In this document: piece after piece, positions 33,668 to 42,412 of the stretch
Numbering within the stretch: the first letter of the stretch is position 1
Layout of the letters: each line of letters opens with the position of its first letter
Assembly: GCA_030682385.1 (NCBI GenBank)
Contig: JAUXOG010000090.1
Span: 1 to 56,750, forward strand
Source of the DNA: Bacteroidota bacterium
GTDB taxonomy: Bacteria; Bacteroidota; Ignavibacteria; UBA10030; BY39
DNA: 56,750 nt
Direction of reading: 5' to 3'
The notes under the pieces: model-generated
What the model was told of the DNA's origin: nothing
Database searches by the model: none
The model's input: only the letters and a program-made list of their open reading frames with translations
Translations under genes and position numbers: made by a program

Positions 33668-33903
33668 TATACTTTCCCCAATCCATCCAATTCTGTTATA
33701 ACAAATTCCTCATCCATCTTTTTCAATTCGCTTTGGAGTTCTGGATCAGACGCCATTGCAGTAAGTTGATTTTCTAAAATGGCTTTTTCTTTTAATTTGC
33801 TTTCTCGTAAACCATGTGCAAGTTGCTCAATCAACCACAATTGTTCATCGTATGATAATTGATTTATTTTGTTTTTAATTTCGTATAATACAGTTGGATT
33901 CAT
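33667..33903 (-). CDS. Putative antitoxin of the MazF-like toxin
   Basis: 78 aa, acidic and helical: an N-terminal helix (LYEIKNKINQLSYDEQLWLI) and an acidic C-terminal tail (ELKKMDEEFVITELDGLGKV). No classical AbrB/MazE fold is evident, but small helical antitoxins of this kind commonly precede MazF/PemK genes. Its TAA overlaps the toxin ATG. Assignment is mostly from context. Confidence 0.65.
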   Translation of the reverse strand: MNPTVLYEIKNKINQLSYDEQLWLIEQLAHGLRESKLKEKAILENQLTAMASDPELQSELKKMDEEFVITELDGLGKV

Positions 33904-33944
33904 AAAATTTTCTGATCTATTTGCATCAAGAATTTTAATTATCT

Positions 33945-34067
33945 ACTGAAGTTACGCAGAATTGACTTTTTGTCATGTTGAGCGAAGCGAAACATCTAAA
34001 AATAGCTCGAATTTGAGGTTTAAGATTCTTCACTTCGTTCAGAATGACTCTTTTGCGTAACTTCAGT
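33945..34067 (+). mobile_element. MITE copy B (123 bp)
   Basis: Left end ACTGAAGTTACGCAGAA; right end with one change (TTTTGCGTAACTTCAGT). 5-bp target duplication TATCT at 33940-33944 and 34068-34072. From the left end its first 77 bases match the visible part of copy D exactly, and copy A closely. No coding capacity. It accounts for most of the 300-bp gap at 33904-34202. Confidence 0.9.
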
Positions 34068-34202
34068 TATCTATGTGAAATATAAAGAATGCACTTGTTA
34101 TTGTCAAATACTGAACAAAGAAACAAATGGCGGCTTATTGGAAAAGGTTTCGGCGTGCAGTGGGAAGAAATTGATGAGGATTATTCATTTCGTTCGATGT
34201 AG

Positions 34203-34484
34203 TTATACTACACTTTTGTTTCGGTAATAATACTCCCGCATACTATCAATTATTTTATTCATTTTTGCTTCATCAAAATCATACTTATAGAAACATCTAA
34301 ACAACTCTATCTTCAAATCAATTTCAGATATTTCAGGATTTTTCTCTTTAATCCTGTTTTCAATTATTTTCCTTGATAATTCAGTCAGCTCAAAAAGATT
34401 CAGTAATCTTTCTCTGAGTGGTATTGAATTAATTATCTCAAATTGTTTTTTTAAAATATGTTTAGGTGTATCATTCATCATCAA
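34203..34484 (-). CDS. Small helical partner of the nucleotidyltransferase, unrecognised
   Basis: 93 aa, predicted all-helical (IINSIPLRERLLNLFELTEL, NPEISEIDLKIELFRCFYKY). Its start overlaps the end of the nucleotidyltransferase gene by 14 bp, so the two are co-translated. The arrangement suggests a two-gene nucleotidyltransferase module, possibly toxin-antitoxin-like; neither role nor family of this member is established here. Confidence 0.65.
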   Translation of the reverse strand: MMMNDTPKHILKKQFEIINSIPLRERLLNLFELTELSRKIIENRIKEKNPEISEIDLKIELFRCFYKYDFDEAKMNKIIDSMREYYYRNKSVV

Positions 34485-35004
34485 ACAAATTAAATGTATT
34501 TAATTTCAATTTAGTACACCATTTTTTAATGTATTCAGTATCCTTTTCAGTATTCAACAGCAAGTTTTGTATATCAAATATTTGGCGGTCGCTCTGATAT
34601 TCCTGTATCCAATTTATTTTTGAGATTATAAGGTCTTCAATGCTTATTACCCAAATCCAGGTATCAAACTCTTTTATGCGTTTTCTCCTATTAAATGCAA
34701 GATTATGATACTCATTGTTTTTTCTTATTATGAAATCTATTTTAAAACCTGTTTGATGGTCAATAATGTTAAACATTCCTTCTGTTTTAATTGCATCTTT
34801 TATTGTTGCCTTATCATAGTAACTATCGGGAAACAAGGATATAAACTTCTCAGTCATACCTTCACCTAATTCAATTACGATATCAATATCTCTTGTCATT
34901 CTTGGTATCGCATAGGTATTTAATGCTATGCTTCCAGAGATCATGTAATGGATATTCTGTTTTTCTAACGATTCACAAGTATTTTTAAGTAATTCTAAAA
35001 TCAT
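34471..35004 (-). CDS. Nucleotidyltransferase-fold protein (AbiEii/MNT-like)
   Basis: 177 aa. Minimal nucleotidyltransferase core: GSIALNTYAIPRMTRDIDIVIE, with Gly24-Ser25 and the metal-binding Asp39 and Asp41 of the DxD motif, and a likely third carboxylate at Asp90 (GFKIDFIIRK). A helical C-terminus follows. Relatives act as toxins or as antitoxin-modifying enzymes in type IV/VII systems, or are orphan genes. The overlap with a 93-aa helical protein favours a paired module. It lies 42 bp downstream of uvrA on the same strand. Confidence 0.78.
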   Translation of the reverse strand: MILELLKNTCESLEKQNIHYMISGSIALNTYAIPRMTRDIDIVIELGEGMTEKFISLFPDSYYDKATIKDAIKTEGMFNIIDHQTGFKIDFIIRKNNEYHNLAFNRRKRIKEFDTWIWVISIEDLIISKINWIQEYQSDRQIFDIQNLLLNTEKDTEYIKKWCTKLKLNTFNLFDDE

Positions 35005-35046
35005 TTCTTTGTGTTGTAAAATGTACTTCTTAAAACTATGAAAATT

Positions 35047-37911
35047 TTACTTTCTTTCAAAATGAATATATTTTTTTAGAAACTTCCCAGTATGTGAATT
35101 ATGATTCGCCACAACTTCTTCAGGTGTTCCAACCGCAACAACATGCCCTCCATCCTCACCTGCCTCGGGGCCTAAATCAATTATCCAATCGGCGCATTTA
35201 ATTACATCCATATTATGTTCGATGATGAGAACTGAGTGCCCGTTCATAATCAGTGCGTCGAAGCATGTCAAAAGTTTTGCAATGTCGTCGAAATGTAAAC
35301 CTGTTGTCGGTTCGTCGAAGATAAAAAGTTTTCTCCCTTCTGTGTTTTGTGCCAACAAGTGAGCAGCTAATTTTATCCGTTGTGCTTCGCCACCTGATAG
35401 TGTTGTTGCCTGTTGACCAAGCCGGATGTATCCAAGTCCGACGTCGTTTAAAATCTGTAATTGTTTAACTATCCGCCGTGCTGAAACATCGCCGCTGAAA
35501 AAAGTTATTGCTTCCGAAACAGTTAGGTTCAAAACATCGCTTATGTTTTTACTATGGTATTTTACTTCGAGTATTTCTTTCTTAAAGCGTTTACCTTTGC
35601 AAACATCGCAGGTTAGTTGCAAGTCGGCGAGGAACTGCATCTCGATGACTTGAATTCCGCTTCCTTCACAAGCATCGCAGCGGCCGGCGGCAACGTTGAA
35701 CGAAAAACTTCCAGGCGTGTATCCACGGATTTTTGCAGCTTGCGTATTTGCAAAAATATTTCGTATCAAATCGAAAACTTTTATATAAGTTACAGGGTTA
35801 GAGCGCGGCGTTCGACCAATCGGGGATTGGTCAACTAATTCAACACCGTCTAAAAATTGGCTCCCCTGCAGATGCTTCAGTTTTTCAGAAACAAAGTTTT
35901 CTGAATTCACACCATTGCTTGCTTTGATATTCTTGAGAGCCGGATAAAGTATATCCATTACCAATGTGCTTTTACCGGAACCGCTCACGCCGGTGATACA
36001 GACGAATTTATTCAGAGGAATTTCGACATCAACGTTTTTCAGATTGTTTGCAGAGGCATCTTTAATAATAAGACTTTTCGTTTCATTAATTCGGCGATTT
36101 TTTGGCAGCGGGATTGCAAGCTTTCCGCTCAAATACTTGCCGGTAAGCGATATTGCATCTCTTTTGATTTCATCGTAAGTCCCTTGAAATACTACACTTC
36201 CGCCGTTTTCTCCAGCTCCCGGTCCTAAATCAAGAATCATATCTGCCGATTTCATCATATCCGAATCGTGTTCAACGACTATCACAGTATTGCCCACATC
36301 TCGTATCGATTTCAGAATTCCGATAAGTTTGTCGTTATCACGCGGGTGCAATCCGATACTCGGTTCATCTAAAACATAAACAGCTCCCATTAACGACGAT
36401 CCTAAAGATGTAGCTAAATTAATCCGCTGCGATTCGCCCCCCGAAAGAGTGTTCGATAACCGGTCGAGTGTGAGATATCCGATACCGACATCAACAAGAT
36501 ATTTCAGACGCCGTTTCAATTCTTCTAAAATTCTATTGGCAATATTAAAATCGAATTCACTTAATTGCATCGTATCAAAAAAAACGAACGCCTGATCAAT
36601 CGTCATCCGAACAACATCGAAAATAGTTTTATCTGCAATACGAATGTTTAATGCTTCTTTTCTAACACGTGAACCGCCGCAATCCTGACAAGTTGTATAA
36701 CCACGGAAGCGGCTTAAAAAATATCTGTAATGTATTTTATAAGATTTGCTTTCGATGAACTTAAAAAATTTGTAAAGACCGGCAAAACCTTTCCAACCGT
36801 TTAGAATGATGTTGATTTCTTCTTTAGTTAAATCATAAAACGGAACATCTAAACGAATTCCTGCATCGTCAGCAATTATGATTAAATCTTCAAGATATTT
36901 TTTCCATTTGGGTGTTGTCCAAGGTTGTATGGCGCCATCACGAATAGTTTTCGATTTGTTCGGTATTACCAAATCTAAATCTATCCCTACCGATTTCCCG
37001 AAACCTTGGCAAGCAGGGCAAGCCCCATAAGGATTGTTGAACGAAAACAAACGCGGGTCAGGTTCTTCATACTCGATGCTGCAATCAGCACAATTAAAAT
37101 GTTGGTTGAACCGTAGAGTTTTATCATTCTCTAGAACTTTTAAAATCAGATTACCATTTCCAAGATTAAATGCTGTTTCAATCGAATCTGCAAGCCGTGT
37201 AGTGTCGTCCGATTTTCTGAAAATTATTCTATCTACTACTACGAAAATATCGCTTTTGCTTAACTCTTTTGTGCAAAGTTTTGTTGAGGATGTTTCGGTC
37301 AAATCTACCAACTCGTTTTTACAAAAGATACGTACAAATCCCTGCTTCTTGATATTCTCGATTTCTTTCTTAAAACTTGCTTTGGTGTGAATTTGCAAAG
37401 GGAACATTACATACAGGCGTGATTCGGAAAGATCGGCAAGCTCTGTCTCTAATTTGGAGAGTACTGTTTTCACCGAGTCGTGTTGAACAAGTTTTCCGCA
37501 TTTGTGGCAAAAGGTTTTTCCGATTCGTGCAAAGAGAAGTCGTAGATAGTCGTAAATCTCAGTCGTCGTACCGACTGTCGAGCGGGGATTGCGTGTTGCT
37601 GTTCTTTGCTCAATTGCAATAGCCGGACTCAAACCCTCGATGGAATCAACATCCGGTTTATCCATCCGTTCAAGGAATTGGCGGGCATAAGCCGATAAAC
37701 TTTCAACAAAGCGTCTCTGTCCTTCAGCGTAGATTGTATCAAAAGCTAAACTCGACTTTCCCGAACCGCTGACTCCTGTAAATACAATGAGTTTGTTGCG
37801 GGGGAGTTCTAAATTAATGCTTTTTAGATTATGAACGCGAGCACCGCGGATGATGATGGATTTCATCCGGGAGATAATTTTCTCTGATTTCTTATTAACG
37901 ATTCTACTCAT
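35047..37911 (-). CDS. uvrA: Excinuclease ABC subunit A
   Basis: 954 aa DNA-damage recognition ATPase of nucleotide excision repair. Two ABC modules: Walker A GVSGSGKSS and GVSGSGKST; signatures LSGGESQRINLA and LSGGEAQRIKLA. Zinc modules include CHKCGK, the CADC/CPAC pair and the CDAC/CDVC pair around the FLADLQLTCDVCKGKRF region. The first ATG (37911) adds 15 residues before the conserved MKSIIIRGARVHNLK; a start at 37866 is possible, and neither has a good ribosome binding site. Divergent from the M16 gene, with a 116-bp shared upstream region. Confidence 0.97.
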   Translation of the reverse strand: MSRIVNKKSEKIISRMKSIIIRGARVHNLKSINLELPRNKLIVFTGVSGSGKSSLAFDTIYAEGQRRFVESLSAYARQFLERMDKPDVDSIEGLSPAIAIEQRTATRNPRSTVGTTTEIYDYLRLLFARIGKTFCHKCGKLVQHDSVKTVLSKLETELADLSESRLYVMFPLQIHTKASFKKEIENIKKQGFVRIFCKNELVDLTETSSTKLCTKELSKSDIFVVVDRIIFRKSDDTTRLADSIETAFNLGNGNLILKVLENDKTLRFNQHFNCADCSIEYEEPDPRLFSFNNPYGACPACQGFGKSVGIDLDLVIPNKSKTIRDGAIQPWTTPKWKKYLEDLIIIADDAGIRLDVPFYDLTKEEINIILNGWKGFAGLYKFFKFIESKSYKIHYRYFLSRFRGYTTCQDCGGSRVRKEALNIRIADKTIFDVVRMTIDQAFVFFDTMQLSEFDFNIANRILEELKRRLKYLVDVGIGYLTLDRLSNTLSGGESQRINLATSLGSSLMGAVYVLDEPSIGLHPRDNDKLIGILKSIRDVGNTVIVVEHDSDMMKSADMILDLGPGAGENGGSVVFQGTYDEIKRDAISLTGKYLSGKLAIPLPKNRRINETKSLIIKDASANNLKNVDVEIPLNKFVCITGVSGSGKSTLVMDILYPALKNIKASNGVNSENFVSEKLKHLQGSQFLDGVELVDQSPIGRTPRSNPVTYIKVFDLIRNIFANTQAAKIRGYTPGSFSFNVAAGRCDACEGSGIQVIEMQFLADLQLTCDVCKGKRFKKEILEVKYHSKNISDVLNLTVSEAITFFSGDVSARRIVKQLQILNDVGLGYIRLGQQATTLSGGEAQRIKLAAHLLAQNTEGRKLFIFDEPTTGLHFDDIAKLLTCFDALIMNGHSVLIIEHNMDVIKCADWIIDLGPEAGEDGGHVVAVGTPEEVVANHNSHTGKFLKKYIHFERK

Positions 37912-38027
37912 TTATTTTAAAATAAGAAAATTCTTCCTTTAATTGCAATTCATAAAATCCTTTCTTAACTTTATTCCGCTTAATTTGATTTTATCTTTTC
38001 ATTATTTATATCCATAATGGAGTTTCT

Positions 38028-39368
38028 ATGTTCAAATATTTTCTGTTATTATTTATGATTATCTCAAATTCATTTTCTCAACTCAACATCAAGTTTGAAA
38101 AGTATGTTTTGCCGAATGGCTTGAACGTGATTCTTCACGAAGATCACAGTGTACCGATCGTTGCAGTTAATATTTGGTATCACGTAGGCTCAGGTCGCGA
38201 GAAAGTCGGAAAATCGGGCTTTGCACATTTGTTCGAGCACATGCTATTTCAAGGTTCGCAGAATGTGGAAAAAGGGGATCATTTCAAACTCTTGCAAGAT
38301 GCCGGCGGGACGGTAAATGGTTCAACAAACACCGACCGCACTAATTACTGGGAAGTTGTGCCGAGCAATTTTTTAGAGCTTGCACTTTTTTTAGAATCGG
38401 ATAGAATGGGTTTCCTTACTGAAACGATGACACAAGATAAACTCGATAATCAGCGCGATGTTGTAAAAAATGAGCGCCGTCAAAATTACGAAAACCAACC
38501 TTACGGAATGGCTTCAAAAGTAATCAGCGAAAATCTTTACCCGCCGGATCATCCATATCATTGGCTGACTATCGGGACGCAGGAAGATTTGAGCAACGCC
38601 ACACTCGATGATGTAAAAGATTTTTTCAGGGAATACTATGCACCGAATAATGCGAGCTTGTGCATCGGTGGCGATATAAATCCGAAAGATGTGAAAATAC
38701 TTGTAGAAAAATATTTCGGTGAAATACCGTCGGGCAAAATAATCGAGAAAGTAAAACCCTCGGTACCTGCTTTAACAGAAAATAAATATTTATTACTTGA
38801 AGATAATGTGCAACTGCCCCGTTTGTATATTAGTTGGATTACCGAACCGCATTTTACCGATGGTGAACCGGCGCTTGATATTTTAGCGGATGTGATTTCG
38901 AGGGGAAAAAATTCGCGCCTGTATAAATCGCTTGTTTACGAAAAACAAATTGCACAGGATGTAATGGCTTATAATAATAGTGCCGAAATTTCAGGTTCAT
39001 TTACAATAGTTGCAACTGCCAAACCGGGAATTTCATTGAAACAAATCGAAGAAGCCATTTATTCCGAAATTGAAAAAATAAAAGCCGGAGGAATTACACA
39101 ACGCGAACTTGACCGCTCGAAGAATGAACTCGAAGCGAGTTCTATTTATCGCTTGCAATCGGTGGGTGGTTTCGGTGGCAAAACCGATCAGCTAAATAGG
39201 TATAATGTTTTCATGGGCGATCCCGGTTATTTCAACAAAGATTTGGAACGATACAGAAAAGTTAAACCGGATGAAGTGAAGAACGCAGCTAACAAATTTT
39301 TAAAACAAACGGGTAAAGTAGTTCTTAGTATCGTTCCAAAAGACAAAAAAGAATTACAAGCACAATAA
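38028..39368 (+). CDS. M16 zinc metallopeptidase (active subunit)
   Basis: 446 aa with a signal peptide (about 1-18). It has the inverted zinc motif HxxEH: HLFEH at residues 67-71, in GKSGFAHLFEHMLFQG. Downstream glutamates of the family are present (VVKNERRQNYENQPYG). The pitrilysin-like fold continues to the C-terminus. Predicted periplasmic peptidase. The next gene, 18 bp on, encodes a homologous protein lacking the zinc ligands, a common active/inactive heterodimer arrangement. Confidence 0.94.
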   Translation: MFKYFLLLFMIISNSFSQLNIKFEKYVLPNGLNVILHEDHSVPIVAVNIWYHVGSGREKVGKSGFAHLFEHMLFQGSQNVEKGDHFKLLQDAGGTVNGSTNTDRTNYWEVVPSNFLELALFLESDRMGFLTETMTQDKLDNQRDVVKNERRQNYENQPYGMASKVISENLYPPDHPYHWLTIGTQEDLSNATLDDVKDFFREYYAPNNASLCIGGDINPKDVKILVEKYFGEIPSGKIIEKVKPSVPALTENKYLLLEDNVQLPRLYISWITEPHFTDGEPALDILADVISRGKNSRLYKSLVYEKQIAQDVMAYNNSAEISGSFTIVATAKPGISLKQIEEAIYSEIEKIKAGGITQRELDRSKNELEASSIYRLQSVGGFGGKTDQLNRYNVFMGDPGYFNKDLERYRKVKPDEVKNAANKFLKQTGKVVLSIVPKDKKELQAQ

Positions 39369-39386
39369 TGAAAAGGAGTATTAAAA

Positions 39387-40814
39387 ATGAAATTTATAAA
39401 ATTCTTTTTGGTAATATTAATTTTTGTGGGAACTATGCAATCGCAAGTTGACCGCTCGCAAAAACCTAAAGAAGGAAAGACCCCTTCGTTCTCACTCCCT
39501 AAAATTCAAAAAGGTGTACTATCGAATGGTTTAAAACTGATGCTTGTTGAACAGAGCGAACTGCCGATAGTGCAAATGCAGTTTGTTTTTCAAGCAGGCG
39601 CCACTTATGATCCGGTTGAAAAACCGGGTCTCTTCAATCTAATGATGCGGATGATGGATGCTGGGACAAAAAAACGGTCATTGCTTGAAATTTCCGATGA
39701 ATTTGCGTTTTTAGGTTCCCGTTTTAGTGCAAGTACAAATTATGATGGAAGTTTCATTTCGGTAACATCTTTGAAAAAGGATCTCGAAAAAACTTTAGAG
39801 ATTGCCGCCGATATATTGCAGAATTCAATTTTTCCGGAGATTGAATTTACGCGTATCAAAAACGAAACGCTGACCGGGTTAACTCAGCAGAAGGATCGTC
39901 CTGAAGTAATTGCAGGTAAAGTATTCTCAAAAATTTTGTATGGCGACCGGCATCCATACGGAAACCCTGTTGATGGAACTGAGGAGAGTGTAAAAAATAT
40001 TTCGGTTGAAGATGTGCGGGCGTTTTTCGAGAATTACATTCATCCCGATAATGCAACTTTGATTGTTGCAGGCGATGTGAAGATGAATGAGCTAAAATCT
40101 TTGCTCGAAAATAAATTGATAACCTGGAAGAATGGCGAAACTAAAATTGAAAATATTCCGGCGGCTGAAGCAGTGTTTGTTCCCGGTATTTACATAGTCG
40201 ATAAAGCGAAGGCGCCGCAATCGCAAATCCGAGTTGGCAGTATCGGTGTTCGCCGCAATACTCCCGATTATTTTGCTCTCGAAGTTATGAATATGATTTT
40301 AGGCGGAGCTTTCAATAGTCGTATTAACTGGAATCTGCGTGAACAAAAAGGTTATACTTATGGAGCGCGCTCGAGTTTTGCGTATCGGAAAGAAGCCGGA
40401 CCGTTCAGTGCAGGCGGGGGATTTAAATCGAGTGTAACTGATAGTTGTGTTTACGAAATTTTAGCTGAGATTAAGAAGATGCGCGATTCCGATGTTGCGG
40501 TTGATGAGTTAGAATTTGCAAAAAATAGTTTGGTGCGCGGTTTCCCACGAACATTTGAAACACTTGGACAAATTGCGGGTTATTTAGGAAGTTTGGTTTT
40601 ATATAATTTGCCCGACGATTATTACAACTCGTACATTCAAAATATTGAGAAGGTTACTATTCAAGATGTTCGCACTGTAAGCGAAAAATATTTACAACAC
40701 GATAAAATGGCTGTTGTGATTGTTGGTGATGTTGAACTGAATAAATCGGCATTAGAGAAATTAAATTTAGGAAAAGTGAACTTGCTTGATGCAAATGGGA
40801 AGTGTGCCGAATAA
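39387..40814 (+). CDS. M16-family protein without zinc ligands (non-catalytic partner)
   Basis: 475 aa, signal peptide about residues 1-19. The fold matches M16 peptidases (LSNGLKLMLVEQSELPIVQM, QFVFQAGATYDPVEKPGLFN), but where HxxEH is expected the sequence is NLMMRMMD. It is therefore predicted catalytically inactive and to complete the chamber with the preceding subunit. An AAAGGAG ribosome binding site precedes ATG. A degenerate TGCCAC/CACTAAA repeat starts just after its stop. Confidence 0.93.
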   Translation: MKFIKFFLVILIFVGTMQSQVDRSQKPKEGKTPSFSLPKIQKGVLSNGLKLMLVEQSELPIVQMQFVFQAGATYDPVEKPGLFNLMMRMMDAGTKKRSLLEISDEFAFLGSRFSASTNYDGSFISVTSLKKDLEKTLEIAADILQNSIFPEIEFTRIKNETLTGLTQQKDRPEVIAGKVFSKILYGDRHPYGNPVDGTEESVKNISVEDVRAFFENYIHPDNATLIVAGDVKMNELKSLLENKLITWKNGETKIENIPAAEAVFVPGIYIVDKAKAPQSQIRVGSIGVRRNTPDYFALEVMNMILGGAFNSRINWNLREQKGYTYGARSSFAYRKEAGPFSAGGGFKSSVTDSCVYEILAEIKKMRDSDVAVDELEFAKNSLVRGFPRTFETLGQIAGYLGSLVLYNLPDDYYNSYIQNIEKVTIQDVRTVSEKYLQHDKMAVVIVGDVELNKSALEKLNLGKVNLLDANGKCAE

Positions 40815-40850
40815 TATGTGCCACGAATTTCACTAAATTGCACTAAAACA

Positions 40851-41975
40851 ATGATTAATAAAGTAAAAGTAAATATTCCAAACAACGACAAAAAGTCGTA
40901 CTATATTCATATCGGTCCGTCAGCTGACGGATCATTATCCTATACGGCTGCCGATATTGCAAAACGATTCCCAAGGTCGAAATGTTTTATTATCACCGAT
41001 ACAAATGTCGAAAAACTTTACGCGCGTGAGTTCAATAAACTGATTGCCGGACAAGGTATTGCATCTGAAATAATCTCTTTCCCTTATGGCGAAAAATCTA
41101 AAACACGGAAGACAAAAGAGTATATAGAAAACCAATTAATAAAATCAGGAGCTAACAGAAACTCAGTAATAATTGCACTCGGTGGCGGAGTTGTAGGCGA
41201 TATCGCGGGCTTTGTTGCCGCAACTCTGTTTAGAGGAGTTCCGTTTATTCAAATTCCAACAACATTACTTGCGCAGGTCGATAGCAGCGTTGGGGGTAAA
41301 GTTGGTGTAAACCACCCGCTTGGAAAAAACCTGATTGGTGCATTTTACCAACCCGATGCTGTGTATATCGATGTTTCGACGTTGACAACACTCTCCGATG
41401 CAGAGTACAGGAATGGTTTAGCTGAAGTGGTTAAATACGGTGCAGCGCTTGATATAAAATTGTTTGAACTACTCGCACGGAATGCCGATAAAATTCTTTC
41501 CCGTGATACAAAGTTGTTGAAGAATATCATCGAGCGTTGCTGCGAATTAAAAGCTGAAGTAGTTAACAAAGATGAAAAAGAAAAATCGTACAGACGAATT
41601 TTGAATTTCGGACATACGATTGGTCATGCGGTAGAAAAATTAAGCCATTACAAAATTCCTCACGGTGCTGCTGTATCAATCGGAATGGTTGCAGAAGCTG
41701 AAATGGCTTTTCGTTTGAAAATTCTGGATCGCAAATCGGTAGTTAAACTTAAAATGTTGCTAACACATTTGGGGCTGCCAATTGACTTACCGAAAAATTA
41801 TAGCGTTCCCGATTATGTCAAAGCCACACAAACAGATAAAAAAGCAGTTGAGGATAAAATTTTATACACACTGATAGATAAAATCGGCAGTGGAGTGATC
41901 GATGTTCCGTTAACTTCTGATGATGTTGAAGCATTATTGATTTCACGTAACTATTCAGCAAAATTCAGATTATAA
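40851..41975 (+). CDS. aroB: 3-dehydroquinate synthase
   Basis: About 374 aa from ATG 40851; an in-frame GTG at 40818 lies in repeat-like DNA and would add an unrelated tail. It converts DAHP to 3-dehydroquinate with NAD and a divalent metal. Visible: IALGGGVVGDIAGFVAATLF, QIPTTLLAQVDSSVGGKVGV, GLAEVVKYG (metal Glu) and NFGHTIGHAVE plus PHGAAVSIGM (metal His). First gene of a shikimate cluster. Its stop overlaps the GxxExxY gene start (TAATG). Confidence 0.95.
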   Translation: MINKVKVNIPNNDKKSYYIHIGPSADGSLSYTAADIAKRFPRSKCFIITDTNVEKLYAREFNKLIAGQGIASEIISFPYGEKSKTRKTKEYIENQLIKSGANRNSVIIALGGGVVGDIAGFVAATLFRGVPFIQIPTTLLAQVDSSVGGKVGVNHPLGKNLIGAFYQPDAVYIDVSTLTTLSDAEYRNGLAEVVKYGAALDIKLFELLARNADKILSRDTKLLKNIIERCCELKAEVVNKDEKEKSYRRILNFGHTIGHAVEKLSHYKIPHGAAVSIGMVAEAEMAFRLKILDRKSVVKLKMLLTHLGLPIDLPKNYSVPDYVKATQTDKKAVEDKILYTLIDKIGSGVIDVPLTSDDVEALLISRNYSAKFRL

Positions 41976-42343
41976 TGAATCATATGCCACAAAATCACAA
42001 AGACACGAAAACACACCAAAAGAAATTCGAATCATTGTCTGAAGAATTGGAAATAATCGGATCAAAGATTGTTGATGCCGCTTATACCGTTCACAAAACT
42101 CTTGGACCAGGTTTGCTAGAAAAAGTATATGAAATCTGCTTATGTCACGAATTAACAAAAAGGGGGTTAAAATATATACGCCAGATTGATATTCCAATTG
42201 TTTATGACGGCATTACGTTTCAAGAGGGATTAAGATTGGATGTTCTAGTTGAGGATAAAATAATTTGTGAAATTAAAGCAGTGGATTTAATCAACTTTAA
42301 TGTTGTTAATATAGGACAAGGAATCAAGCGATATGTTTTATGA
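41975..42343 (+). CDS. GxxExxY family protein, internally shortened
   Basis: 122 aa. The family signature is GPGLLEKVYEICL, followed by the nuclease-like core DVLVEDKIICEIKAV (D-x(n)-E-x-K). Directly after KAVD it jumps to LINFNVVNIGQGIKRYVL, skipping the roughly 22-residue helix normally found here (QLLxYLKLxxxxxG), so an internal in-frame deletion is likely. The first codons read through a TGCCAC/CACAAAGACAC repeat, and a related repeat in inverse orientation follows the stop (42359-42381). This suggests the gene arrived as a small mobile unit between aroB and aroDE. Confidence 0.8.
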   Translation: MNHMPQNHKDTKTHQKKFESLSEELEIIGSKIVDAAYTVHKTLGPGLLEKVYEICLCHELTKRGLKYIRQIDIPIVYDGITFQEGLRLDVLVEDKIICEIKAVDLINFNVVNIGQGIKRYVL

Positions 42344-42412
42344 TTTTAATGGAATTTTGTGCTTTAGTGTTTTAGTGGCAATAATTTCAAGACTAAAAAA
42401 TAACCGTATTTT

